A DNA stretch of 64,000 nt from Anaeromassilibacillus sp. An250 (GTDB lineage: Bacteria; Bacillota; Clostridia; Oscillospirales; Acutalibacteraceae): contig NZ_NFJK01000010.1 of the NCBI RefSeq assembly GCF_002159845.1, positions 1 to 64,000 on the forward strand, given 5' to 3'. Positions 16,262 to 24,278 of the stretch are shown piece by piece; the stretch's first letter is position 1; the number at the start of each line of letters is the position of its first letter. The notes beneath the pieces are model-generated. The model was given only the letters and a program-made list of their open reading frames with translations. It was not told the origin of the DNA and did no database searches. Position numbers and translations under genes: made by a program.

Positions 16262-17061
16262 TTGATTCCTACATTTGAACTTTTTGGAAAGACCTTCGGG
16301 ATTTATCCCGTCTTAGCGCTCGTGGGCATTTTCACAGCGGGGATTTATGCCTGCCGCCAGGCGCGGAAAAAGGGCCTGGATGAAAATGATATGATTATGG
16401 TGTTGCTGGTGTCTGCGGTTGGGGTATTGCTGGGTGGGCATCTGCTGTATGGGTTGGTCAATGTGCTGAGCGCGCCAGGGTCCGCCCCAAATTTGCTAGC
16501 CAGCGATTCCCCAAAGGCATTTTTTGAGAACGCTTATATCTTGTTTGGCGGTTCGGTCTTCTATGGCGGGCTGCTGGGGGGATCTTTGCCGGCGCACTGT
16601 ATGTCCGGAAAAAGGGGTTTGCGCTGCCCGAGTGGGCTGACCTCTTGGCCCCGGCCATCCCGCTGTTCCATTTTTTTGGACGGATTGGTTGCTTTTTAGG
16701 GGGCTGCTGCTATGGCGTCCCTTGCAGCTTTGGGTTTACCTATACGCACAACCTGATCGAGCAGGCCAACGGGGTCAGCCGGTTCCCCATCCAGCTAGTA
16801 GAGGCGGCGTTCAATTTGGCGCTGTTTTTCCTGCTGTGGACCTTACAAAAGAAAGGAAAATTCCAGGGGAAGCGGCTCGTCCTGTATCTCCTCTGCTATT
16901 CGGTTGGCCGGTTTGTTTTTGAATTTGGCCGGGGGGATACTTACCGCGGCATCTGGTTTGGCCTATCCACCTCGCAGTACATCAGCGTCGGATTGTTTTT
17001 GGTTGCCGTTGTTTTTTTGCTTTATCAGCGGTTTACAGGCCGGGCAACACAGAAGCTGTAG
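16262..17061 (+). pseudogene. lgt: prolipoprotein diacylglyceryl transferase, frameshifted
   Basis: Lgt moves diacylglycerol from phosphatidylglycerol to the lipobox Cys of prolipoproteins. TTG at 16262, with GGAGAG six bases upstream, opens LIPTFELFGKTFGIYPVLAL; the frame runs to about 16583. The remaining protein is in another frame: FAGALYVRKKGFALPEWADL, then the family signature GRIGCFLGGCCYG, and helices to 17061. The break lies in a run of six G's (16576-16581); seven would restore one frame with GGLLGGIFAGALYV. So there is a one-base deletion, a slippage-prone site, or a sequencing error. Two lipoprotein genes in this window (24279, 33041) would need Lgt. Another copy may exist elsewhere. 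Confidence 0.85.
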
Positions 17062-17091
17062 AAAAGCCCAAAAAAGAAGATTCTACTGAAC

Positions 17092-17129
17092 AACTTGCTG
17101 CCTATGCAAATGGGCGGCAAGTTTTTTTT
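17092..17129 (+). terminator. rho-independent terminator
   Basis: AACTTGCTGCC / GGGCGGCAAGTT hairpin and eight T's after the lgt-like gene. Confidence 0.85.
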
Positions 17130-17149
17130 GCAGGCTCATAAGAACAGGG

Positions 17150-17198
17150 TTGACTTTTCAAAGTACTTGTATATAATAATAGATGAACAATAGCTCAT
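17150..17198 (+). promoter_or_regulatory. promoter and probable ArsR operator
   Basis: TTGACT (17150-17155), 16 nt, TATAAT (17172-17177). The imperfect inverted repeat ATGAACAATAGCTCAT (17183-17198) covers the transcription start, where ArsR/SmtB repressors usually bind. Confidence 0.6.
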
Positions 17199-17216
17199 AT
17201 GAAAGAGTGTGATAAC

Positions 17217-17579
17217 ATGACAGACCAAAACGGTGTGGAGCGCTGTGAATTTATCCATGCGCACGAGGACATTGTGGAGAAGGTCACACGGGATATGCCG
17301 GACGACGAGATCCTGTATGATCTGGCTGAACTGTTCAAAATCTTCGGCGACTCCACCCGCATTAAGATCCTGTACGTTTTGTTTGAATCGGAGATGTGCG
17401 TCTGCGACATTGCACAGCTGCTGAATATGACGCAGTCCGCCATTTCCCATCAGCTGCGCGCGCTCAAGCAGAGTAAGCTGGTGAAATACCGCCGGGAGGG
17501 GAAGACGGTCTTCTATTCCCTGGCGGACGGCCATGTCCGGACGATCATCGACCAGGGCATGGAGCACGTGGCAGAATAA
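17217..17579 (+). CDS. ArsR/SmtB-family metal-responsive repressor
   Basis: 120 residues with a winged helix: DLAELFKIFGDSTRIKILYVL, then CVCDIAQLLNMTQSAISHQLRALKQSKLVKYRREGKTVFYSL. The ELxVCD-like CVCD in helix 3 and Cys/His near the N-terminus (CEFIHAHED), plus DGHVRTIIDQGMEH in the last helix, are candidate metal ligands, as in CadC/CzrA-type sensors. ATG at 17217 is preferred; ATG at 17199 sits inside the operator-like repeat with no ribosome site. First gene of the metal-efflux operon, so it likely represses itself and the ATPase until zinc, cadmium or lead binds. Which metal cannot be read from sequence. Confidence 0.9.
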   Translation: MTDQNGVERCEFIHAHEDIVEKVTRDMPDDEILYDLAELFKIFGDSTRIKILYVLFESEMCVCDIAQLLNMTQSAISHQLRALKQSKLVKYRREGKTVFYSLADGHVRTIIDQGMEHVAE

Positions 17580-17602
17580 CAACTTTTAAGGAGGATTTTT
17601 CC

Positions 17603-17821
17603 ATGAAAAAGCGCTTTCAATTGACGGACCTCGATTGTGCAAACTGTGCCCGCAAGATGGAGGACGCCATCAAAAAGATCGACGGCGTCAACGATGCGAA
17701 CGTCAGCTTTTTGACGCAGAAGATGATGGTGGATGCCGACGACGCCCGTTTTGACGCCATCATGCAGGAAGTCGTCAAGGTCTGCAAACGCGTGGAGCCG
17801 GATTGCGTCATCAACCTCTAA
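17603..17821 (+). CDS. stand-alone heavy-metal-associated (HMA) domain protein
   Basis: 72 residues forming one ferredoxin-like HMA domain with the metal-binding motif LDCANCARKME (CxxC). Usually such a domain is the N-terminus of the P1B ATPase; here it is a separate protein and the ATPase just downstream lacks it. It may act as a chaperone passing metal to the pump or as a detached regulatory domain. Ribosome site AAGGAGG. Confidence 0.92.
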   Translation: MKKRFQLTDLDCANCARKMEDAIKKIDGVNDANVSFLTQKMMVDADDARFDAIMQEVVKVCKRVEPDCVINL

Positions 17822-17887
17822 GTGTGCGTCCCTTTTTCGCAACTCGGTCGGCGAAATCACTTCATTTTTGATGCAGGAGGGATTTCT

Positions 17888-19786
17888 ATGAGAAAGAAAC
17901 AGAAAAAGACCCTGGTTCGCATTATCCTCAGCGCGGTCCTTTTGGTGGCCGCGGCACTCATTCCGGTGGGCGGAATCGTGAAATTGGTTCTATTCCTCAT
18001 CCCGTACGCTGTCATCGGCTGGGATGTGCTTTGGAAGGCCATCCGCAACATTGCGCATGGCCAGGTGTTCGATGAAAACTTCCTGATGGCGATCGCCACC
18101 GTGGGCGCCTTTGCCCTTGGGGAATACCCGGAGGGCGTTGCCGTAATGCTCTTCTATCAGGTGGGCGAGCTGTTCCAGAGCTATGCCGTGGGGCGTTCGC
18201 GCCAGTCGATCGCTGCTTTGATGGATATCCGCCCGGACTATGCCAACATTGAGCAGGATGGGAAGCTGGTCCAGGTGGACCCGGAGGATGTGGCGGTCGG
18301 CGATACGATCGTCATCAAGGCGGGCGAAAAGATCCCGCTGGACGGCGTGGTGTTGGAGGGCAGCGCCGCCGTGGATACGGCGGCGCTCACCGGCGAATCG
18401 CTGCCGCGCGATGTGGACCCCGGGGACGATGTGGTCAGCGGCTGCATCAATCAGAGCGGCCTGCTCAAGGTGCGCGTGACAAAGGTGTTCGGTGAATCCA
18501 CAGTGGCGAAGATCCTCGACCTGGTGGAGAATTCGAGCAGCAAAAAGGCGCGCGCGGAGAACTTTATCACGCGCTTTGCGCGGTACTACACCCCGGTCGT
18601 CGTGATCGGAGCCGTGCTGTTGGCGGTGCTACCGCCGCTGCTCTTCGGGGGCGATTGGAGCGATTGGCTGCAACGCGCATTGATCTTCCTGGTGATTTCT
18701 TGCCCGTGCGCGCTGGTCATCTCGGTGCCGCTCAGCTTTTTTGGTGGGATCGGCGGGGCCTCCAAGCAGGGCATCCTGGTCAAGGGCAGCAACTATTTGG
18801 AGGCGTTGGCCAAGACCGAGACGGTGGTGTTTGACAAGACCGGTACCCTGACAAAGGGGACCTTCCAGGTCACGGCCGTACACCCGGACCGCATCAGCAA
18901 AGGCGAGCTTTTGGAGCTTGCCGCGCTGGCGGAGAGCTATTCCGAGCATCCGATTTCCCGTTCCTTGCGCGAGGCGTACCAGAAGCCAGTGGACGCCTCC
19001 CGTGTGACCGACGTGGAGGAGATTTCCGGCCACGGCGTGCGCGCGAAGGTCGATGGGCATGATGTATATGCCGGAAACGGCAAATGGATGGATCGGATTG
19101 GGGCGAGCTGGCGCAACTGCCACCGCACCGGCACGGTGGTGCATGTGGCGGTTGACGGCGAATATGCAGGCCATATTGTGATCTCGGACGCGGTCAAGCC
19201 GGATGCAGCTGCGGCCATTGAAGCGCTCAAGCGCGAGGGGGTCAAAAAGACCGTGATGCTCACCGGCGACGTCAAGGCGGTCGGCGAGGCTGTGGCAAGG
19301 GAGATCGGCATCGATGAGGTGCATGCGGAGCTCTTGCCGGGCGATAAGGTCGATCAGGTGGAACGCCTCCTGAAGAATACCAGCGGCAAGGGGAAGCTCG
19401 CCTTCGTGGGCGATGGCATCAACGATGCGCCGGTGCTTTCCCGCGCGGATATCGGCATCGCCATGGGCGGACTCGGTTCCGATGCGGCGATCGAGGCTGC
19501 GGACATTGTACTGATGGACGACAAGCCGTCGAAATTGGCAGTGGCGGTCCGGATTTCCCGCAAAACGCTGCGCATTGTGCGGCAGAACATCGTATTTGCC
19601 CTGGGCATCAAGCTGCTGTTTTTGGCCTTGGGCGCCTTCGGCATGGCCAACATGTGGGAGGCCGTGTTCGCAGACGTCGGCGTCTCCGTGCTGGCTATCC
19701 TGAACGCGTCGCGCGCTCTGCGCACCTCCGGGCAGGAGGTGCCGGAGCCGTCCGTCCCAGTGGCGCTCCAAGAAGGCAACGGATAA
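17888..19786 (+). CDS. P1B-type heavy-metal exporting ATPase (CadA/ZntA-like)
   Basis: 632 residues. Drives metal ions across the cytoplasmic membrane with ATP. Seen in order: N-terminal helices without an HMA domain; actuator loop with TGES; SCPCALVISVP (about 270) with the CPC metal site; the phosphorylation motif DKTGTLTKG (about 315); SEHP for nucleotide binding; MLTGD; GDGINDAPVL; and a C-terminal helix with the DVGVSVLAILNASR ending typical of zinc/cadmium/lead pumps. ATG at 17888 follows AGGAGGG. Third gene after ArsR and HMA proteins, so expression is probably metal-induced. A terminator follows. Confidence 0.95.
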   Translation: MRKKQKKTLVRIILSAVLLVAAALIPVGGIVKLVLFLIPYAVIGWDVLWKAIRNIAHGQVFDENFLMAIATVGAFALGEYPEGVAVMLFYQVGELFQSYAVGRSRQSIAALMDIRPDYANIEQDGKLVQVDPEDVAVGDTIVIKAGEKIPLDGVVLEGSAAVDTAALTGESLPRDVDPGDDVVSGCINQSGLLKVRVTKVFGESTVAKILDLVENSSSKKARAENFITRFARYYTPVVVIGAVLLAVLPPLLFGGDWSDWLQRALIFLVISCPCALVISVPLSFFGGIGGASKQGILVKGSNYLEALAKTETVVFDKTGTLTKGTFQVTAVHPDRISKGELLELAALAESYSEHPISRSLREAYQKPVDASRVTDVEEISGHGVRAKVDGHDVYAGNGKWMDRIGASWRNCHRTGTVVHVAVDGEYAGHIVISDAVKPDAAAAIEALKREGVKKTVMLTGDVKAVGEAVAREIGIDEVHAELLPGDKVDQVERLLKNTSGKGKLAFVGDGINDAPVLSRADIGIAMGGLGSDAAIEAADIVLMDDKPSKLAVAVRISRKTLRIVRQNIVFALGIKLLFLALGAFGMANMWEAVFADVGVSVLAILNASRALRTSGQEVPEPSVPVALQEGNG

Positions 19787-19807
19787 GAAATCCTCTTTTT
19801 AATAGGC

Positions 19808-19850
19808 AAAGACGCCGGTTTTCCGTTTGGGAGAATCCGGCGTCTTTTCT
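19808..19850 (+). terminator. rho-independent terminator
   Basis: AAAGACGCCGG / CCGGCGTCTTTTCTTTT hairpin after the metal ATPase. Confidence 0.85.
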
Positions 19851-19966
19851 TTTAAAAGGAAACATGCCTGCAATGCGCCCATTCGATATAGCGCCCGTGC
19901 AAGATTTATGTTATCATACGGTGGGAAGACAGCGCCAAAAGGCGAGAGGAACATGGAGGGAATTGT

Positions 19967-20401
19967 ATGGATGACAAGATCCGCTATTGGTTTCAGGGAT
20001 TCGAACAGGGTGTCGCCGCGTTGGGAACATCCCAACAGGAAGCGCTGTTTCACGAATGTGGGAAAAATTGCGTACAGCAGGGCACTTTGGAGTTTTATCA
20101 GTCGCTCTACCGGACGGCGGAAGGCAACCTCGACCGCTTTTTTGAGGCGGTCAACGACACCCCTGGCTTGCGGGGCGAAGTAGTGGAACCGGATACGGTC
20201 TACCTCCTTGCCTTTGCGCAATGCTCTTGCCCGCTTGTTACAGAGGGATATGTGCGGTCGCCGCGGCTGTGCGAGTGCTCCAGGCAAAGCGTTCTATACG
20301 TTTTGCGGACGCTCTGGCCGGAAAAGCGCTTTGAAGTGACTCTGTGCGGCACGATCCTGCGCGGCGCACAGGAGTGTGCCTGTAGGATTACTGTGCAATA
20401 A
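19967..20401 (+). CDS. cysteine-rich cytoplasmic protein (DUF6144-like)
   Basis: 144 residues, no signal peptide or membrane segment. Ten or so cysteines are grouped: HECGKNC, QCSCPLV, LCECSR, LCG and ECAC, which suggests binding of zinc or an iron-sulfur cluster. The central GLRGEVVEP..VYLLAF stretch and the C-terminal SVLYVLRTLWP recall the DUF6144 family, though I am not sure of the name. Start at ATG 19967, preceded by GGAGGG. Monocistronic, ended by a terminator. Confidence 0.75.
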   Translation: MDDKIRYWFQGFEQGVAALGTSQQEALFHECGKNCVQQGTLEFYQSLYRTAEGNLDRFFEAVNDTPGLRGEVVEPDTVYLLAFAQCSCPLVTEGYVRSPRLCECSRQSVLYVLRTLWPEKRFEVTLCGTILRGAQECACRITVQ

Positions 20402-20441
20402 GTGCCCGCCGTCCTGCGGAGGGACGAACCTGTATTAAAGA

Positions 20442-20485
20442 AAAAGCAGCGGAGAATGGTTTTCGGCCTTTCTCCGCTGCTTTTG
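20442..20485 (+). terminator. rho-independent terminator
   Basis: AAAAGCAGCGGAGAA / TTCTCCGCTGCTTTTG hairpin after the cysteine-rich gene. Confidence 0.85.
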
Positions 20486-20616
20486 TTGTGTAAAGCCCCC
20501 GAAATGGAATCCCCAAAAAATACAACCGTCTGGGAACCATACCACTGTACAGGGCGGTTCTCATGCGCCCACCAGACGGCATTTGCCTGAAATTGCACCA
20601 AACGTCCCGCTGCGGT

Positions 20617-21315
20617 TTAAAAGCTTTGACCGCAAAGCCAGTCGATTGCCCGCAGGAAGCGCTCCGGAATCTCCCGGAAATGGCCGCCGGGATTCCACTC
20701 CAGGGTGCAGGAAACGCCATGGCCTTTCAAAAGCTGGAGGATTTCGCGGGTGCAATCCCCCACGCGGGCCATGCGCGGGTTCCGGGCCTTTTCCTCCGCC
20801 GTGCCAAGGGAGAGGTAGACCCGCCGGACGGCCGGGTTTAACGGATGCGACCGGAAGTATTCAGCCGCGCCGTCGTACCAGAGGGAACCGGAGAGACAGC
20901 CGATCTGCCCAAACGCCCCGCACTGCGTGGCGCTCCAAAGGGCGTGAAGGCCGCCGAGCGAGTAGCCCACCAGCGTTGTGCGGGCAGGGTCCGCTGTGAC
21001 GGGCAGGGCCTTGCGCGCTTCCGGCAGGAGCGTTTTTGTCAAAAATTGCAGATAGGCCCCGCCCTCCCCGGAAAAGGCGGGCGCTTTTTGCGAGAGCGCA
21101 GGCGCTGGCCAAGGCGTATATTCCCGGTCGCGGTCCATGGGAGGGACGGCCAGGAACACGCAGTTTTGCTGTTTTATATGGGCGAAGATGGCTTCAAAGT
21201 CCGCGGCGGGCATGTCGCCGTCGTTGGAGAGCATCAGGGAAAAGCCGCCCGGCGGGATTTTCCCTTCCGGTACGAACAGAGGGCAGTCGCGCCCTGCCAG
21301 TAAAATGCTTTTCAT
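20617..21315 (-). CDS. alpha/beta hydrolase, esterase family (IroE/Fes-like)
   Basis: 232 residues. The nucleophile elbow GYSLGGLHALW (Ser about 117) and the C-terminal GGHFREIPER with the catalytic His fit esterases related to siderophore esterases and esterase D. LFVPEGKIPPGGFSLML near the start is a typical lead strand. The substrate is unknown. GGGAGG is well placed before the ATG. Alone on the minus strand. Confidence 0.8.
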   Translation of the reverse strand: MKSILLAGRDCPLFVPEGKIPPGGFSLMLSNDGDMPAADFEAIFAHIKQQNCVFLAVPPMDRDREYTPWPAPALSQKAPAFSGEGGAYLQFLTKTLLPEARKALPVTADPARTTLVGYSLGGLHALWSATQCGAFGQIGCLSGSLWYDGAAEYFRSHPLNPAVRRVYLSLGTAEEKARNPRMARVGDCTREILQLLKGHGVSCTLEWNPGGHFREIPERFLRAIDWLCGQSF

Positions 21316-21424
21316 CGGTTTCCCTCCCGAAAAAATGAGGTATCCGGTTGGCTAGGGATGCCTACGCGGACACTGAGAATGGGACGTTCTTTTGCTTGCA
21401 AGCTTCCTCGGCCGTGGAACGGCT

Positions 21425-21787
21425 TTATTCCATCTGAATCCCGAAGAGCTTTGTCACGGCGTGCAGGCCCTCTTCGATCTCCTGCCGGGAATAGTTGTGT
21501 GCTTCCAAATAGGCGTCGTCAAACTGGTTCAAGCGGGAGTAAAAGGCCAGAGCCAGCTCCAGCATCGGTAAGCGCGCGGGGTCCAGCTCCTCATAGAGCC
21601 GGTTTTCCGCCTCGTTGACCTTGCCCTCGTCCAACATGCGGATCAATTCGATGTAGAGCTGGTCCGAATCCGAAAGCTTTTCCTTTTCCACGATTTCATA
21701 ATCCGGCTTGTCCTTCCCAAACAGGAGACGCGCCAAAATCACGCCGATCATTTCAATCTGACGTAAAATCCAATCCTGCTGAAACAT
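21425..21787 (-). CDS. small helical protein, DUF6483-like
   Basis: 120 residues, mainly alpha-helical: MFQQDWILRQIEMIGVILARLLFGKD at the N-terminus (amphipathic), and a TPR-like C-terminal half (LDEGKVNEAENRLYEEL, LELALAFYSRLNQFDDAYLEAHNYSR). This layout is that of a small clostridial family (DUF6483). No function known. ATG 21787 has GAGGGG upstream; the frame extends to 21925 but without a start signal. Confidence 0.75.
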   Translation of the reverse strand: MFQQDWILRQIEMIGVILARLLFGKDKPDYEIVEKEKLSDSDQLYIELIRMLDEGKVNEAENRLYEELDPARLPMLELALAFYSRLNQFDDAYLEAHNYSRQEIEEGLHAVTKLFGIQME

Positions 21788-21853
21788 ATTGCATCCCCTC
21801 TTTTCCATTTCATCATAGCATAATGCCCCCGGTGGGGCAAGATAGGATGAATG

Positions 21854-21896
21854 ATTTGTATAAATAACAAATAATAATACGATTTGTATAACAAAT
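21854..21896. promoter_or_regulatory. two ATTTGT-ACAAAT inverted repeats, possible operators
   Basis: ATTTGT-N7-ACAAAT (21854-21872) and ATTTGT-N3-ACAAAT (21882-21896) lie between two divergent genes. Both half-sites are perfect; a 28-nt offset between the two sites would place them nearly three turns apart. Confidence 0.4.
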
Positions 21897-21962
21897 GCCG
21901 GTATAAAACGATACCAACCTTCCAATGCTAACAGGAGATTTTAGGCAGAGGGAGGCAGGAAG

Positions 21963-22331
21963 ATGGAAAAATTGCGCGGCCTGAAGAAATTTACCCCGGC
22001 GCTAATCGGCACGCTCTGCGGTATGCTGAACGGACTGTTTGGCGCGGGGGGAGGGATTGCCGCCGTGCCGCTGCTCAAGGCGTCGGGCATCCCGCTCAAG
22101 AAGGCGCACGCGACCTCCCTGGCGGTCATCCTGCCGGTTTCCATCGTCAGCGCGATCCTGTACCTGGCCAACGGGACCATCCGGTTTTCCGATGCATGGC
22201 CATATTTACCAGGCGGGCTCCTTGGTGCGATCCTGGGCGCGCTGCTAATGGAGAAGATCCCGGATAAGCTCCTGCGCAAGGCGTTCGGGGCCTTCATGAT
22301 TTATGCAGCCGTGCGGCTGCTCCTGCGATGA
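21963..22331 (+). CDS. TauE/SafE exporter, N-terminal half
   Basis: 122 residues with four predicted helices. TauE/SafE-type sulfite or organosulfur exporters are normally one chain of about 250 residues with two repeats; this is one repeat only: GTLCGMLNGLFGAGGGIAAVPLL (the G-x-GGG signature), KKAHATSLAVILPVS, and a closing LLRKAFGAFMIYAAVRLL. The next gene, overlapping by four bases (ATGA), is the other half. The two may assemble as a heterodimer. Confidence 0.85.
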   Translation: MEKLRGLKKFTPALIGTLCGMLNGLFGAGGGIAAVPLLKASGIPLKKAHATSLAVILPVSIVSAILYLANGTIRFSDAWPYLPGGLLGAILGALLMEKIPDKLLRKAFGAFMIYAAVRLLLR

Positions 22332-22717
22332 GCGGGTGGCTGGTCGCGGGGATCGCAAGCCTGGTCGCGGGGTTTGTCAGCGCGCTTGGGCTGGGCGGCG
22401 GCGGGATCCTCGTGCTCTATCTGACCTTGTTCCTCGGGATGGAGCAGATGCAGGCGGGCGGCATCAACCTGATCTTTTTCTTGCCCCTTGCCGCGGTCTC
22501 GATCTACATCCACATGAAGCACCGTCTGATCGACTACAAATTCGCCCTGAAATGCGCGCCGTTTGGCGTGGTGGGCGCGTTCTTGGGCGTATGGCTTGCA
22601 AATGCCCTGCATCCTGTATGGGTCAGCAAGGGATTTGCCGTATTTGTGCTGATCCTGGGCATACGGGAACTGTTTTCCAAGGGAAAGAAGGAGGAAGACG
22701 GGCCGGACAAAAAATAA
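22328..22717 (+). CDS. TauE/SafE exporter, C-terminal half
   Basis: 129 residues, four helices and a charged tail (KGKKEEDGPDKK). Repeat signature: ASLVAGFVSALGLGGGGILVLYL, then MEQMQAGGINLIFFLPLA and GVVGAFLGVWLANAL. It is not the continuation of a broken frame: it has its own start and full repeat. Substrate unknown (sulfite, sulfonates or other anions in the family). A terminator shared with the convergent acyltransferase gene follows. Confidence 0.85.
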   Translation: MSGWLVAGIASLVAGFVSALGLGGGGILVLYLTLFLGMEQMQAGGINLIFFLPLAAVSIYIHMKHRLIDYKFALKCAPFGVVGAFLGVWLANALHPVWVSKGFAVFVLILGIRELFSKGKKEEDGPDKK

Positions 22718-22744
22718 CTGCCCCGTGCGGTTCGCACAGGGCAG
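22718..22744. terminator. terminator, mainly for the minus-strand acyltransferase gene
   Basis: CTGCCC..GTGCG / CGCAC..GGGCAG hairpin; on the minus strand it is followed by TTATTTTTTG. Confidence 0.65.
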
Positions 22745-22758
22745 CGTATGAATGGTTT

Positions 22759-23532
22759 TTAAGAGACGCTGGACAGGATCATGGTGACCAGCCAGGAAAT
22801 GCCGTAGATCACCGGCTGATGCACCACGTAGATCACCAGCGCGTGGCGGCCCAGCCAGGAGAGAAAGGGCACGCGGGAGCGGTAGGCAAAAGCGGGGAAA
22901 CGCCCCTCGACCGCGAGGCGGCCGATGCTTGTTCCGGCAAAAAAGACGAAAATCCACGGCAAAAGCGGGAAATAGTCTGCGGAGAAAAAGTTGGGGCTGT
23001 GAAGGCCCAGGGGCGCGAGCCAATCCGTGGCATAGAGCACATCGGGGAGCGGGATGCAGATGGGGCCGATGCCGAGCAGACGGCTGCCCACCTGCCGGGT
23101 ACATAGGTAGAGAAGCGCGCAAAGGATGGTGGGAATCCAGGTGAACGGGCGTTTCCTGCGCAAATGCGGCTGGATCAGCCCGAATAAAATCATGCAGATT
23201 GCGAGGAAATGCAAGATGCCAAATAGAATGCACTCCGCCGGGACCACCAGCCACGTGACCAATGTGACCACCGCCGCAATCCCCGCCAGTTTGAGGCCGC
23301 GCAGCAGGTTGGAATGCGAGAGGTTGGAGGAGATGCCGGCGATCAAAATAAAGAGGCCGGCAAACCAGGGTTCTGCGGGCATGAAAAAGTTGAGCAGGGC
23401 TTTGCCAAACTCCAAGTTAAATAGATAGGCGAGCGTATAGAAGGCATGATAGAATACCATGCAGAACACGGCAAAGCCGCGCAGCTCGTCCATCAGATGA
23501 ATGCGCTTCGTTGCACGCTCCGTTTGTTCCAT
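22759..23532 (-). CDS. membrane acyltransferase-like protein (HGSNAT catalytic domain)
   Basis: 257 residues with about seven helices. The opening IHLMDELRGFAVFCMVFYHAF is the family signature of heparan-alpha-glucosaminide N-acetyltransferase-like (DUF1624) proteins. Later parts, PWFAGLFILIAGISSNLS and FLSWLGRHALVIYVVHQP, are also typical. The substrate in bacteria is unknown; probably a cell-envelope sugar. GGAG precedes the ATG. Confidence 0.85.
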   Translation of the reverse strand: MEQTERATKRIHLMDELRGFAVFCMVFYHAFYTLAYLFNLEFGKALLNFFMPAEPWFAGLFILIAGISSNLSHSNLLRGLKLAGIAAVVTLVTWLVVPAECILFGILHFLAICMILFGLIQPHLRRKRPFTWIPTILCALLYLCTRQVGSRLLGIGPICIPLPDVLYATDWLAPLGLHSPNFFSADYFPLLPWIFVFFAGTSIGRLAVEGRFPAFAYRSRVPFLSWLGRHALVIYVVHQPVIYGISWLVTMILSSVS

Positions 23533-23647
23533 ATTCGTCGCTCCTTTGTGAAAATGGGAAACGGAAGAACTTCCTTCCGAAGGGAATGTCTGCTATAATA
23601 AGACGGCAAACTCATCAGAATTATAACAGGAATAGGAGGCAAATACA

Positions 23648-24031
23648 ATGGATAAGACTTTGACAAAGGAATATGTAGTGAAGCCGGAGATGCTGGCAAC
23701 CGCCGTGGGAAGCGGCAGTGTGGAGGTTTTGGCTACGCCGATGGTAGCTGCATTTTTAGAGGGCGCGGCCGCAGAGCTGGCGCAGAAGGAACTCCAGGAT
23801 GGCTGGACCACCGTGGGAAGCCAAATCACCATCGAGCACCTTTGCCCCACCGTGACGGGCGTGAAGGTGGAGGCGACCGCAACATTGACCGAAGTGGACG
23901 GGCGTATGTACCGCTTTACGCTGGAAGCCAGGGACAATGCGGGCGTGATTGCGCGCGGCACCCACGAGCGCGTCAGCGTGGAAAAGGAGCGCTTTTTCGC
24001 AAAGGCGCAGGCACGCAGCCAGTCCAACTAA
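23648..24031 (+). CDS. hotdog-fold thioesterase (FlK-like)
   Basis: 127 residues. Resembles the thioesterase family of fluoroacetyl-CoA thioesterase: EVLATPMVAAFLEGAAAEL contains the Thr and Glu of the catalytic set, and QITIEHLCPT the His. VEATATLTEVDGRMYRFTLEA and GVIARGTHERVSV finish the fold. The substrate is probably a small acyl-CoA. Ribosome site AGGAGG, with TATAAT about 55 bases upstream. Single gene. Confidence 0.9.
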   Translation: MDKTLTKEYVVKPEMLATAVGSGSVEVLATPMVAAFLEGAAAELAQKELQDGWTTVGSQITIEHLCPTVTGVKVEATATLTEVDGRMYRFTLEARDNAGVIARGTHERVSVEKERFFAKAQARSQSN

Positions 24032-24161
24032 ACGGTGTTTTATGCACAGCGCGGAGATGTCCCATCCGGCGAATGAAAGAAATGGCGGCAGGAATCGATG
24101 GCGCTTTGCAAGATGTTTCTCACATGAAATACTTTTATTTCAACAAAAATCGATTTTTTGA

Positions 24162-24190
24162 TGGACAAAATGAAACATCTGGTGTATAAT
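24162..24190 (+). promoter_or_regulatory. promoter of the foldase-like lipoprotein gene
   Basis: TGGACA (24162-24167), 17 nt, TATAAT (24185-24190). Confidence 0.65.
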
Positions 24191-24278
24191 ATTGTCTAAT
24201 GTGCTAAAAATGCCGAAAATGATTCGTCGGAACTGCGCAAAATAGATTTGCGTGCCGGCAATTAAGGAGAGTGTAATC

